From Bacillota bacterium (GTDB lineage: Bacteria > Bacillota > Clostridia > Lachnospirales > Lachnospiraceae): a stretch of 64,000 nt of DNA. Shown in pieces: positions 36,210 through 44,856 of the stretch. The stretch's first letter is position 1. The number at the start of each line of letters is the position of its first letter. The notes under the pieces are model-generated. The model made no database searches. It was not told where the DNA came from and saw only the letters and a program-made list of their open reading frames with translations. The stretch lies in assembly GCA_023421505.1 (NCBI GenBank), contig JAEZTJ010000028.1, forward strand, positions 52,036 to 116,035, in the 5' to 3' direction. The translations under genes were made by a program, and so were the position numbers.

Positions 36210-36257
36210 AATAGCATCAGTTATGAAAAATTAATAATTAACATAACTGATGCTATT
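36210..36257. terminator. Bidirectional terminator-like hairpin
   Basis: A 16-bp perfect inverted repeat, AATAGCATCAGTTATG and its complement, around a 16-base AT loop between two convergent genes. There is no T-run on either side. Confidence 0.6.
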
Positions 36258-36266
36258 CGTATCCAT

Positions 36267-36309
36267 GCCTTTGGGCCTGCATGTCTTATGCGGGACTATT
36301 CACACTATA
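36267..36309 (-). repeat. Dispersed repeat (family R3), copy 1
   Basis: About 43 bases nearly identical to 50573-50616, containing CTTTGGGCC, a small hairpin, and GGGACTATTCACACTAT. It overlaps the 3' end of the gene at 36286, supplying its last six codons and stop. Confidence 0.7.
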
Positions 36310-37233
36310 ATATTTATTTTTAAGCTTCAGAACCATTTGAATATATTTCTTCCTGCAATCCTCTAGCTTATTCTCCTCAATATCCCTCAAACAAGGCTTT
36401 AAGTATTGCAGCCATAAACTCTCATAATTACTCCTGCTATCTAGCTGCATATTAATTAAAGTAACAATTACCGGTGCTACCTGATAATATTCCTTTACTA
36501 ATTCTATCCCTTCCTCTGATTGCATCATATACTCATCACGAAACCTACGAAAGGAATTAAGTTCATAGCAATCCTCCTTTTTATCTAAGGCTTCACATAC
36601 GGCTGTCGTGATAAAGCATAAGTGTTTTTGCTCAAAGCCCTTCTGTATGTCATCATAATGAGCCTTATGAAAAGCATGCTTTGGATTTTTCTTATTCCAT
36701 TCTGCTACTACATTATCTGCTAAAGCTTCTCCGATGCTCAAATTCACGGAGGTTATCATAGGCACTAGATAGACTGCAAAGAAGAAACGGTACTGATCAA
36801 TTGCATTTGATTTTTGATACTGCTTTAGACCACCCTGTGCTCTGCTCTCAACAGTTCTGTCTATCTCCTTGAGTAATGCCTCTGTTACTTCATTTATAGC
36901 CTTTATTTTATTTACATCAGATAGAAGAGAGTATTGCTCAATTGGCTTTAATACCTTCGAACAGGTCTGAACATACTCCGCAAAGCTTTCGCTATAGCTA
37001 TGTCTCTTAAATTTACTCATCAGCTGCTCTTCACTCTTTATTAATTCCGAAAGCTCTGAGAGTGCTTTTACATAATCTTTTTCACAATTCTGGCTTGTCT
37101 CCAGATTAAGATGATATTCTTCTTCCTGCGGATGAAATACTTCACCGCAATAAATACAGATACAGGACTTTAAATCACCGGGTATGTGAAGTTCTCCGTT
37201 ACATTTTGGACAGTACTTAACTATATATTCCAT
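36286..37233 (-). CDS. Zinc-ribbon and CFI-box protein
   Basis: About 315 residues from ATG 37233 (AGGTGG six bases upstream). The N-terminus carries a zinc ribbon (YCPKC then CICIYCGEVF). The middle is helical (residues about 50-215). The C-terminal part opens with CFITTAVCEALDKKEDCYEL, the CFI-box motif, followed by LNSFRRFRDEYMM. Such proteins are soluble and of unknown function. The final residues VNSPA and the stop codon lie inside a dispersed repeat shared with 50573-50616, so the original C-terminus may have been replaced. Confidence 0.75.
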   Translation of the reverse strand: MEYIVKYCPKCNGELHIPGDLKSCICIYCGEVFHPQEEEYHLNLETSQNCEKDYVKALSELSELIKSEEQLMSKFKRHSYSESFAEYVQTCSKVLKPIEQYSLLSDVNKIKAINEVTEALLKEIDRTVESRAQGGLKQYQKSNAIDQYRFFFAVYLVPMITSVNLSIGEALADNVVAEWNKKNPKHAFHKAHYDDIQKGFEQKHLCFITTAVCEALDKKEDCYELNSFRRFRDEYMMQSEEGIELVKEYYQVAPVIVTLINMQLDSRSNYESLWLQYLKPCLRDIEENKLEDCRKKYIQMVLKLKNKYYSVNSPA

Positions 37234-37377
37234 CATAAACCACCTATAATAGTGTAATATAAATCAGATATATCCTTTATGATATATCTTTTTCAAAATA
37301 TTATTCCAGTAACAATATGTACCATTATCTCATATCATAATGAGTAATACAATAATAAACTTTATCTCACTCATACA

Positions 37378-37516
37378 TTGTGTCACAGCTTTATATATCC
37401 ACGCCAAGTTCAATTTCATATTTATAATAGTGAGCTCGAGCCTTCCCCCCAGAAAGGATACAAGTCTCCACTGTTAACCTTTGGAGATATCAAGCTATCT
37501 TGAAGTTGTGACACAA
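37378..37516. repeat. 139-bp element with terminal inverted repeats
   Basis: Perfect 10-bp terminal repeats TTGTGTCACA / TGTGACACAA (extended by GCTT/GAAG) enclose a non-coding interior with an internal CTCCA/TGGAG hairpin. It lies in the 444-base gap between the CFI-box gene and mnmA. It resembles a miniature inverted-repeat element or a structured RNA. No target duplication was identified. Confidence 0.5.
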
Positions 37517-37578
37517 AGTTATCTCCATTCCCATCTGAAATAATGTACCTAGACGAGACTTTCTCTTATACGGCATAA

Positions 37579-37641
37579 ATAAGATCCCCTTAGAGTAGAC
37601 AGTGTTTTTTATCTACACTATCTACTCTAAGGGGATCTTAT
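37579..37641 (-). terminator. Long hairpin after mnmA
   Basis: A stem of about 25 bp (outer arms ATAAGATCCCCTTAGAGTAG and complement) with one G-T type mismatch and an 11-base loop rich in T/A, 37 bases after the mnmA stop. It is far longer than a usual terminator stem. Only TTATTTAT follows on the minus strand. Confidence 0.6.
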
Positions 37642-37677
37642 CAGAATAAACCGGCTATAATTATATTTCGATTGTAA

Positions 37678-38793
37678 TTATTTTTTTATAATTGTACCCC
37701 CGCCAATTACATAATTATCGTGATAGAATACGACTGACTGACCTGGCGTTATTGCTCTTTGAGGCTCTTCAAAATAACAGACTAGTTCATCCTCTGCGAT
37801 TTTTTTAATCCTGCATCTAGCTCCCTTGTGGCTATATCGTATTTTTGCTTCCACTTCCATTTCCTCATCAAGATCCTCTATCGCCATAAAATTTAAACGA
37901 TCTGCATATAAGTGATCTAAGAAAACCTCATCCGCATTACCAATAACGATCTCATTCGTCTCTGGCCTTAATTCCAGAACAAATACAGGTTGTCCCATCG
38001 ATAAATTCAGGCCCTTTCGCTGTCCTACCGTGTAATGAACTAAGCCCTGATGTCTACCGATGACATCTCCAGCAGCATTTACAAAATTACCAGGGGTTAA
38101 TCCGGTAAAGCTGCTCTTTAACAACTTGTCTTTTTCTTCCTTTTCCTGTAAGTAATTCCTTATAAAACCGGCATAATCATTATCAGCTACAAAGCAAATC
38201 TCCTGACTGTCAGGTTTATTTGCTACTGGTAGCCTCAATTCCTTCGCTAAAGCTCTAATATCCTCCTTAACAAAATCACCAACCGGCATTAAGGTATGTG
38301 AAAGCTGAAATTGGGTCAGATTATATAGAGCGTAGGTTTGATCCTTTGCAGCTGTTACTGATTTGAGTAATGTAAATCTTCCGTTAGGCAGCTTAATAAT
38401 TCTTGCATAATGACCGGTAGCAATATAGGAAGCCCCAATGTCCATTGACCTTTTTAGAAGTGATTCCCACTTTACATAGCGATTACAAGCAATACATGGA
38501 TTAGGGGTTCTTGCCTGAAGGTACTCATCCACAAAATAATCAATGACATTCTCTTTGAATTCATTCTTAAAATTCATCACATAATAGGGAATATCAAGAA
38601 CTGCAGCAACTCTTCTTGCATCCTCAACTGCACTGAGACCACAGCAGCCTCCGTTTTCCTCCATAGTGCAGACATCCTCATCCTGCCAGATCTGCATTGT
38701 TACACCAATTACCTCATAACCCTGCTTTTTTAAAAGGTATGCTGCTACTGAGGAATCTACACCTCCTGACATTCCCACAACAACTTTCTCCAT
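37678..38793 (-). CDS. mnmA: tRNA 2-thiouridylase MnmA
   Basis: About 371 residues from ATG 38793 (EKVVVGMSGGVDSSVAAYLL, the PP-loop). It puts sulfur on U34 of tRNA-Lys, Glu and Gln, taking it from a cysteine desulfurase. The catalytic cysteines are in TPNPCIACNRYVK and SQEICFVADNDYAGFI. The C-terminal barrel ends GQSVVFYHDNYVIGGGTI. The Shine-Dalgarno is ATGGAGGTAATA with an in-frame ATG 12 bases upstream (MEVI). It lies downstream of rrf2-iscS-iscU, the logical sulfur donor genes. Confidence 0.96.
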   Translation of the reverse strand: MEKVVVGMSGGVDSSVAAYLLKKQGYEVIGVTMQIWQDEDVCTMEENGGCCGLSAVEDARRVAAVLDIPYYVMNFKNEFKENVIDYFVDEYLQARTPNPCIACNRYVKWESLLKRSMDIGASYIATGHYARIIKLPNGRFTLLKSVTAAKDQTYALYNLTQFQLSHTLMPVGDFVKEDIRALAKELRLPVANKPDSQEICFVADNDYAGFIRNYLQEKEEKDKLLKSSFTGLTPGNFVNAAGDVIGRHQGLVHYTVGQRKGLNLSMGQPVFVLELRPETNEIVIGNADEVFLDHLYADRLNFMAIEDLDEEMEVEAKIRYSHKGARCRIKKIAEDELVCYFEEPQRAITPGQSVVFYHDNYVIGGGTIIKK

Positions 38794-38965
38794 TATTACC
38801 TCCATCGATCATCTGAAATCTGATACTTCCCTTTTCTTAAATATTATGAGGATCAGCTGCTATAAACGAGCTTACATAAGCAGCTATCTATTAAGAAGCT
38901 TCGAAGGAATTCTCTATCTTCCGGTGCAGAAATATCTATGTTTGTAAAATCATATCTCTTTTTTA

Positions 38966-39403
38966 TTAATATTCTACTGCTTCTTCATCCTCATGAATAT
39001 CCGATTTAGGCTTTGTTAAGCCTTCGATTTTAATATTATTTTTCTCAGCGTAATCCCACAAAGCTGCATGGATCGCTTCTTCTGCCAACAAAGAACAGTG
39101 TACCTTAACTGGCGGAAGTCCGTCAAGTGCCTCCATAACTGCCTTATTAGTAATTGTTAAGGCCTCATTTACAGTCTTTCCTTTCACAAGTTCAGTTGCC
39201 ATACTGCTTGTAGCAACTGCTGCACCGCAGCCGAAGGTTTTAAATTTAACATCTTTGATAATACCGTTATCATCAATATCTAAATATATTCTCATGATGT
39301 CTCCGCATTTTGCATTACCAACCGTACCGACACCGCTTGCATTTTCTATTTCGCCTACATTCCTAGGGTTTGTAAAATGATCCATTACCTTCTCTGTATA
39401 CAT
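38966..39403 (-). CDS. iscU: Fe-S cluster scaffold, IscU/NifU type
   Basis: A 145-residue scaffold on which [2Fe-2S]/[4Fe-4S] clusters are built. The three cluster cysteines are in GNAKCGDIM, FKTFGCGAAVATSS and VKVHCSLLAEEA, with the conserved Asp after the first. The usual N-terminus YTEKVMDHFTNPRNVGEIE is present. The C-terminal tail is acidic (DIHEDEEAVEY). It follows iscS with 47 bases between, Shine-Dalgarno AGGAGGAAAAATT. Confidence 0.95.
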   Translation of the reverse strand: MYTEKVMDHFTNPRNVGEIENASGVGTVGNAKCGDIMRIYLDIDDNGIIKDVKFKTFGCGAAVATSSMATELVKGKTVNEALTITNKAVMEALDGLPPVKVHCSLLAEEAIHAALWDYAEKNNIKIEGLTKPKSDIHEDEEAVEY

Positions 39404-39450
39404 AATTTTTCCTCCTATGATATCATATTGATGCTTTTGTTATGTGTATT

Positions 39451-40629
39451 TTATCTTTTCTTCATAAAATCCTCATATAACGGGGACATTTTACGTAGCT
39501 TCTCAACGATTTCCTTAATCTGATCAACTGTATAATTTATCTCCTCTTCCGTATTCTCGTCACTTACCGTAAGTCTTAAGGAACCATGAGCTATCTCATG
39601 AGGAAGACCAATTGCTAAAAGCACATGAGAAGGATCTAGGGAACCGGAGGTACATGCTGATCCGCTCGAAGCACATATATTCTTCATATCAAGCATGATA
39701 AGCAGGGATTCTCCCTCGATAAACTGGAAGCTGAAGTTCACATTATTCGGAAGTCTTCTATTCTTGTCACCATTTACGCGTACAAATGGAATTTCCTCCA
39801 TTACTCTCTTCATTAACAGTTTTCTTAGCTTGATTTCTTTATCTGCTCTCTCTGTCATTGTTGTCACTGCAATTTGAGTTGCCTTACCAAAGCCTACTAT
39901 TGCTGGAACATTTTCCGTACCGGCTCTTCTTTGTCTCTCCTGCGCTCCGCCATGTACAAAGGAACGGATCTTTACACCTTTTCTAATATATAGAAAGCCT
40001 ATTCCCTTTGGTCCGTTCAATTTATGACCACTTGCACTCAGCATATCGATATTTAATTCGTTTACATTAATCGGTACCTGACCAAATGCTTGTACTGCGT
40101 CAGTATGAAACAATATATTATGCTTTTTAGCAATCTCACCAATTTCTTTGATTGGTTGAATGGTTCCTATCTCATTATTTGCAAACATCACGGAAATTAA
40201 AATCGTTGTCGGTCTGATTGCTTTTTCCAGCTGATCCAGCTTCAATATACCGTTCTCATCCACATCCACGTAGGTTATTTCTATCCCATGCTTTTGAAGG
40301 TATTCACAGGTATGAAGGATTGCATGATGCTCTATCTTAGAGGTAATAATATGATTACCTTTTTCTGCATATGCATCTGCAACAGCTTTTAATGCCCAGT
40401 TATCTGATTCTGTTCCACCAGCAGTAAAGTAGATTTCAGCTATATCCGCACCAAGTGAATCCGCTATCGTCTTTCTGGCTTCGTCCACCGCCTTCTTGTT
40501 CTGGGTAGCATATTCATATACGCTGGAAGGATTGCCGAATAATTCTGTAAAATAAGGGAGCATTGCTTCAACTACTTCCGGTCTGGTTTTTGTTGTTGCG
40601 GCATTATCTAAGTATATTTTCTTATCCAT
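39451..40629 (-). CDS. iscS: Cysteine desulfurase
   Basis: About 392 residues from ATG 40629. A PLP enzyme that takes sulfur from cysteine as a persulfide. IYLDNAATTKTRPEV opens the protein; the PLP Lys is in SASGHKLNGPKGIGF, and the catalytic Cys loop is CASSGSACTSGSLDPSHVL. An RAGTEN motif (RRAGTENVPAIVGF) is present. It supplies IscU and probably MnmA nearby. It follows rrf2 by 24 bases, Shine-Dalgarno AGGAGATG. Confidence 0.96.
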   Translation of the reverse strand: MDKKIYLDNAATTKTRPEVVEAMLPYFTELFGNPSSVYEYATQNKKAVDEARKTIADSLGADIAEIYFTAGGTESDNWALKAVADAYAEKGNHIITSKIEHHAILHTCEYLQKHGIEITYVDVDENGILKLDQLEKAIRPTTILISVMFANNEIGTIQPIKEIGEIAKKHNILFHTDAVQAFGQVPINVNELNIDMLSASGHKLNGPKGIGFLYIRKGVKIRSFVHGGAQERQRRAGTENVPAIVGFGKATQIAVTTMTERADKEIKLRKLLMKRVMEEIPFVRVNGDKNRRLPNNVNFSFQFIEGESLLIMLDMKNICASSGSACTSGSLDPSHVLLAIGLPHEIAHGSLRLTVSDENTEEEINYTVDQIKEIVEKLRKMSPLYEDFMKKR

Positions 40630-40653
40630 AATCACATCTCCTAAAATAATTTA

Positions 40654-41127
40654 TTATTTACCACACGTTTGCTTCGCTTTTGCTTCAGAAGTGCCAGTAC
40701 TTGTTTGAACCTTTTTGCTTTCAGCCACCAGTTCGGATAGTTTTATCGTATCAACGGCTTCATTTATACTATCACTTATACGCTTCCAAACATATTTTGT
40801 TACACAAGAATCTGAGTTAGTACAGATACCGTCACCGTTATTTACTTCTGAACAATCAACGGGATTTAAATCCCCCTCAAGGGCTCTTAATATAGCTCCT
40901 ACCGAAATCTCTTCCGCGGGGACAGCAAGCATATAACCGCCCTGTGCTCCCCTGATCCCTTTGACAATACCTGCTTTTTTCAGCTTTGCGATTAGCTGCT
41001 CAAGATAATTAATCGAAATATCCTGTCTATCTGCAATCTGACTTAATGCTACTGCTTCTTCATTTGCATGGACCGCAAGATCAAGTACTGCTCTTAATCC
41101 GTATCTTCCCTTGGTAGACAGCTTCAT
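40654..41127 (-). CDS. Rrf2/IscR-family regulator
   Basis: A 157-residue regulator. The winged helix begins MKLSTKGRYGLRAVLDLAVHA, followed by ISINYLEQLIAKLKKAGIVKGIRGAQGGYML. Three cysteines in VDCSEVNNGDGICTNSDSCV sit where IscR binds its [2Fe-2S] cluster, so Fe-S-dependent repression of the isc genes is likely. The C-terminus is Lys/Thr rich and ends with another Cys. It is first gene of the rrf2-iscS-iscU cluster, Shine-Dalgarno AGAGGTGAT. Confidence 0.93.
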   Translation of the reverse strand: MKLSTKGRYGLRAVLDLAVHANEEAVALSQIADRQDISINYLEQLIAKLKKAGIVKGIRGAQGGYMLAVPAEEISVGAILRALEGDLNPVDCSEVNNGDGICTNSDSCVTKYVWKRISDSINEAVDTIKLSELVAESKKVQTSTGTSEAKAKQTCGK

Positions 41128-41422
41128 TTTATCACCTCTTATTTATATATTTTAGCATTACATTAATTGCTTACTGCAAAGTATATATTCATTCATAATA
41201 TAAACTGTTCATAAAGTGCTTCCTATTACTATGTAATACTTCACTCTGATTATTTATTTCATATCAATTTGTGTCATATTAATTCATTTTCACTTTTATT
41301 TCTTATCATTATATTACTTATCGATTCATTTCTTATTACTAATTACTTAATAATTTATTTCTATTATTAACTCCTCTTAACTACCATAAATTAATTCCTA
41401 ATACTTTAACTCTGATTATTTT

Positions 41423-41527
41423 ATTCCTATTGATTTAATTCCTATTAATTTATTTCCTATTGATTTATTTCCTATTGATTTATTTCCTATTAATTTATTT
41501 CCTATTAATTTATTTCCTATTAATTTA
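41423..41527. repeat. Seven tandem copies of a 15-bp unit
   Basis: Seven uninterrupted copies of TTTCCTATTRATTTA (41423-41527), with only one G/A position and the first base varying. More degenerate relatives (TTATTTCTTATTA-like words) extend back to about 41280. It lies in the 640-base gap between the divergent rrf2 and spoVB genes. It has no spacers of CRISPR type. Confidence 0.9.
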
Positions 41528-41768
41528 CTCGGTTATAATATAACACTCCTCCTAGTTCTTGTCAATATTATTTCATATTTTTTCTGAAATATACTTTGTA
41601 ACTCTATCTGCTTCGCATGCACTATTATAATATTAGTACACTAAATCGGTAAAAGAATAATTTACATCCATATCAAATGAAATACTGCTTGTGTTTTATT
41701 TACAAATAACATAAGTTTCCCGTTATCAAAATATATATACATAGAAAAGACTTGCAAGGAACATTTGA

Positions 41769-43346
41769 ATGGATAACAAAACTCTTTCGGCACAACAAAT
41801 CAGAAATATAAAGAGAAGCAATATCGTTAGAGGAACACTTATTTTGACCTTAGCCGGTTTAGCAATTCGCTTTATCGGATTTTTTTATCGTATATTTTTA
41901 TCCAATACCATGGGAGCAGAACTCATGGGCATCTACCAGCTTATCTTCCCGTTGTATGGCATCTGCTTTACCATTTATGCAACTGGAATACAAACCTCGA
42001 TTTCAAGACTTGTTGCTGGTGAAATCGGCAAGCGTAATCCTAAAAATATATATAAAATCCTACGAATCGGTACAATACTTTCGGTTTCTTTAGCTGCAAT
42101 CTTATCTGTCATAGTATATATCAATGCTGACTTCATCGCCTGGCGCTTTCTTATGGAGGAGCGCAGTGCTTCCTCCCTTCGAATCCTTGCTATTGTTTTT
42201 CCTTTCTGCGGTGTTACCTCCTGTATTAACGGTTATTATTACGGTCTGAAAAGAGCAGGGGTACCTGCAGCCACACAGTTATTAGAACAGGTAATCAGAG
42301 TGATAGCCGTATATATACTGGCCCTTTATGTAGGTAAAGGCGATGTGAAGGTAACCTGCGAAATGGCGGTCATTGGTGTCGTTGCTGGTGAAATTGCTTC
42401 CAGTGTATATAATTTTATTTCCATGTTCTTAACAAAGTCTCCGGCTGAGCTTCTTATATATGGACCAGATCCAAAGGCCATACCTAGCGGTAGAAATCAA
42501 ATACTTAAAAATCTGCTGGGCTTAAGTGTACCACTTTCTGCCAATCGTCTGTTATTAAGTATCTTACATAGTATTGAAGCTGTATTAATCCCTGCTATGC
42601 TAAGAAGAGCCGGACTTACTACGCAGGATGCTCTGGTTACCTTCGGTGTCTTAAACGGAATGTCCATACCATTTATAATGTTTCCGACTGCACTGATTAA
42701 CGCACTGGCTGTCTTACTGCTGCCTACCATCTCCGAGGCACAGGCTGTAAATAACGATAAACTAATTGGAAGTACAACTTCAGTCACAATTAAATACAGT
42801 CTGATCATAGGAATCATCAGCACAGGAGTTTTTGTTTTCTTTGGGAAGGATCTCGGTAATGTCATCTTCCATAATAAAGCTGCCGGTGAATATTTAATTA
42901 TCCTCGCTTGGCTTTGCCCCTTTTTCTATCTAACCACTACTCTTGGAAGTATCATCAATGGGCTGGGAAAGGCTCACATTACCTTTATCAACTCCGTCAT
43001 TGGTACGATATGCAAAATATTCTTAATTATATACTTAATACCTATGCGGGGTATTAATGGTTATCTGATAGCCTTATTGATTGGTCAATTAATCATTACT
43101 GGTCTGGATACATTCGCTGTTATTCGCAATGTACACTTTCGTCTGGACAGCATCAACGGAATCGTTAAACCCGGTATTATAACCACAGCCTTCGGTTTTA
43201 TCCTGAAAGCAGGTTATGAATACATAAAAAAAATGACGCACATAAACGAAGTAGTATTCTTACTAGCCTTCTGCTTCCTTTTATGCGTCATCTGCTTCTT
43301 ATTTCTAATTATAACAAATTCTATCTCAAAAAAAGATCTTAAGTAA
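41769..43346 (+). CDS. spoVB: SpoVB-family lipid flippase
   Basis: A 525-residue membrane protein of the MATE/MOP flippase superfamily with about 14 helices. It begins IVRGTLILTLAGLAIRFIGFFYRIFLSNTMGAE, the typical SpoVB/MurJ-like opening, and contains YQLIFPLYGICFTIYATGIQTSISRLVAGE. In endospore formers SpoVB acts in spore cortex peptidoglycan synthesis; vegetative paralogues exist. It stands alone and overlaps the convergent diguanylate cyclase gene by eight bases. Confidence 0.85.
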   Translation: MDNKTLSAQQIRNIKRSNIVRGTLILTLAGLAIRFIGFFYRIFLSNTMGAELMGIYQLIFPLYGICFTIYATGIQTSISRLVAGEIGKRNPKNIYKILRIGTILSVSLAAILSVIVYINADFIAWRFLMEERSASSLRILAIVFPFCGVTSCINGYYYGLKRAGVPAATQLLEQVIRVIAVYILALYVGKGDVKVTCEMAVIGVVAGEIASSVYNFISMFLTKSPAELLIYGPDPKAIPSGRNQILKNLLGLSVPLSANRLLLSILHSIEAVLIPAMLRRAGLTTQDALVTFGVLNGMSIPFIMFPTALINALAVLLLPTISEAQAVNNDKLIGSTTSVTIKYSLIIGIISTGVFVFFGKDLGNVIFHNKAAGEYLIILAWLCPFFYLTTTLGSIINGLGKAHITFINSVIGTICKIFLIIYLIPMRGINGYLIALLIGQLIITGLDTFAVIRNVHFRLDSINGIVKPGIITTAFGFILKAGYEYIKKMTHINEVVFLLAFCFLLCVICFLFLIITNSISKKDLK

Positions 43347-44748
43347 TAGGAGAATAAATATAATAGTTATTCTTCCCATGCTCCTTAACTCGATAAAGGG
43401 CCTGATCTGCTCGGTCCATAAGCTGTTCGTAATGATGTCCGGCCTCCGGATATAGCACAACACCAATACTGGCTGAAATAGGCACTGTTATATTATTATC
43501 ACTGACAAATGCGATATCCAGCCGATTATTAATGAGCGCAGCCTTTTCCTCCGCTTCACCGATATCCTTGATATTGCCTGCAAAAACAACAAACTCATCT
43601 CCGCCGATACGCCCGATTATTTCACCCTCTGTAAATATTTCTTTGATTCGGCCTATCACATAGGTTAAGACTTTATCACCCAGCAAATGTCCATAATTAT
43701 CATTGATACTTTTAAAATCATCAAAATCTATAAACATGAGCATATGCAATCCATTTTTATTACCGGAGATATATTTATCTATCTTCTTAATTGTAACCTC
43801 TTTATTATAAACACCTGTTAGTGGATCTCTGGTGGCCTTATACTCAAGGGCCTCCAGTTCTCGCTTCTGAGCGTCAATATTGACGATTTTACCGATTACG
43901 CGAATGGGCTTTTTATTATCGTCATATATCGTTTTCCCCATTAATTGGCACCAGATAAATTCTCCTAGACGGTTTTTAATCCGATATTCCGCTTCTAACA
44001 TAGCCTTTCCATCGGACAGTTCCTGACATAATTCCAGATAAATGCCCCAATCGTCAGGATATATTTGATCTCTTCGTTTCATACACGTATTTTTAAAATG
44101 TGTTAAAACAGGATTTAAGCCAAATAATTCCTTATATTTATCCGAATAAATCATCTCATCTTCCTGAATGTGATATTCAAAAAGAACATCATTGGAAAGC
44201 TCAGTTGCAATTTTATATCTTTCACCTTCTAACAGGATAATCTCCTGCATACGCTTTTGTTCCGTTATATCAACAAATAATACTGATAGGGTATGCTTAC
44301 CATCTTTACCAATTGTACTGTTGCCATTCATCAACATATGAAGGATATCACCTGTTCTAGTTTCCATATTGACATCACAGCGTATTGTTTCATTCGTTAT
44401 TTGCTGACTTATTTCGTTGGTAAAACCGTATGCACTGTCTTTTATAAAATCCAATAAAGTATTTTTATTTTGCTCCTTCGCTTCCCCTTTATCATAGCCT
44501 AAAATATCGTAAAAGCCTTTACTTGCATATAAAATTTTACAATTATCCTCAAGTATAAAATGCACCAATCCCGCGCGGATACTATTTGTAATTCTTTTTA
44601 GTTCCAATGCTGCCTTCGTAACCTTCTTTTCATTATGCAAGCGGTATAGAAGTATGATTACGACAATTACAATACATATACTGATTACTATTGTCACAAG
44701 CGTCAACATAACAGCAGGATCATTTAGTATGCTATTGATCCACTTCAT
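43339..44748 (-). CDS. PAS-PAS-GGDEF diguanylate cyclase
   Basis: About 469 residues from ATG 44748. One N-terminal membrane helix (VMLTLVTIVISICIVIVVIILLY), a first PAS domain (about 35-150), a second PAS of the PAS_3 type (about 165-285), and a GGDEF domain (about 300-469). The active site RIGGDEFVVF is intact, so cyclic di-GMP synthesis is expected. The segment before it (EGEIIGRI) lacks the RxxD inhibitory site. It converges on spoVB with an eight-base overlap. The signal is unknown. Confidence 0.92.
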   Translation of the reverse strand: MKWINSILNDPAVMLTLVTIVISICIVIVVIILLYRLHNEKKVTKAALELKRITNSIRAGLVHFILEDNCKILYASKGFYDILGYDKGEAKEQNKNTLLDFIKDSAYGFTNEISQQITNETIRCDVNMETRTGDILHMLMNGNSTIGKDGKHTLSVLFVDITEQKRMQEIILLEGERYKIATELSNDVLFEYHIQEDEMIYSDKYKELFGLNPVLTHFKNTCMKRRDQIYPDDWGIYLELCQELSDGKAMLEAEYRIKNRLGEFIWCQLMGKTIYDDNKKPIRVIGKIVNIDAQKRELEALEYKATRDPLTGVYNKEVTIKKIDKYISGNKNGLHMLMFIDFDDFKSINDNYGHLLGDKVLTYVIGRIKEIFTEGEIIGRIGGDEFVVFAGNIKDIGEAEEKAALINNRLDIAFVSDNNITVPISASIGVVLYPEAGHHYEQLMDRADQALYRVKEHGKNNYYIYSPIT

Positions 44749-44856
44749 ATAGCTTTCCCCCAATTAAACCGAAAACCGTGTATTTTGTACACATTAAGTT
44801 ATCCCAGATTATGATTACATTTGTAAAGTACAACCCGATAACTACCAGCTTCCGCC

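Noticed and set aside
41423..41527. CRISPR array
   Set aside because: The 15-bp units are directly adjacent with no spacers and no cas genes are near.
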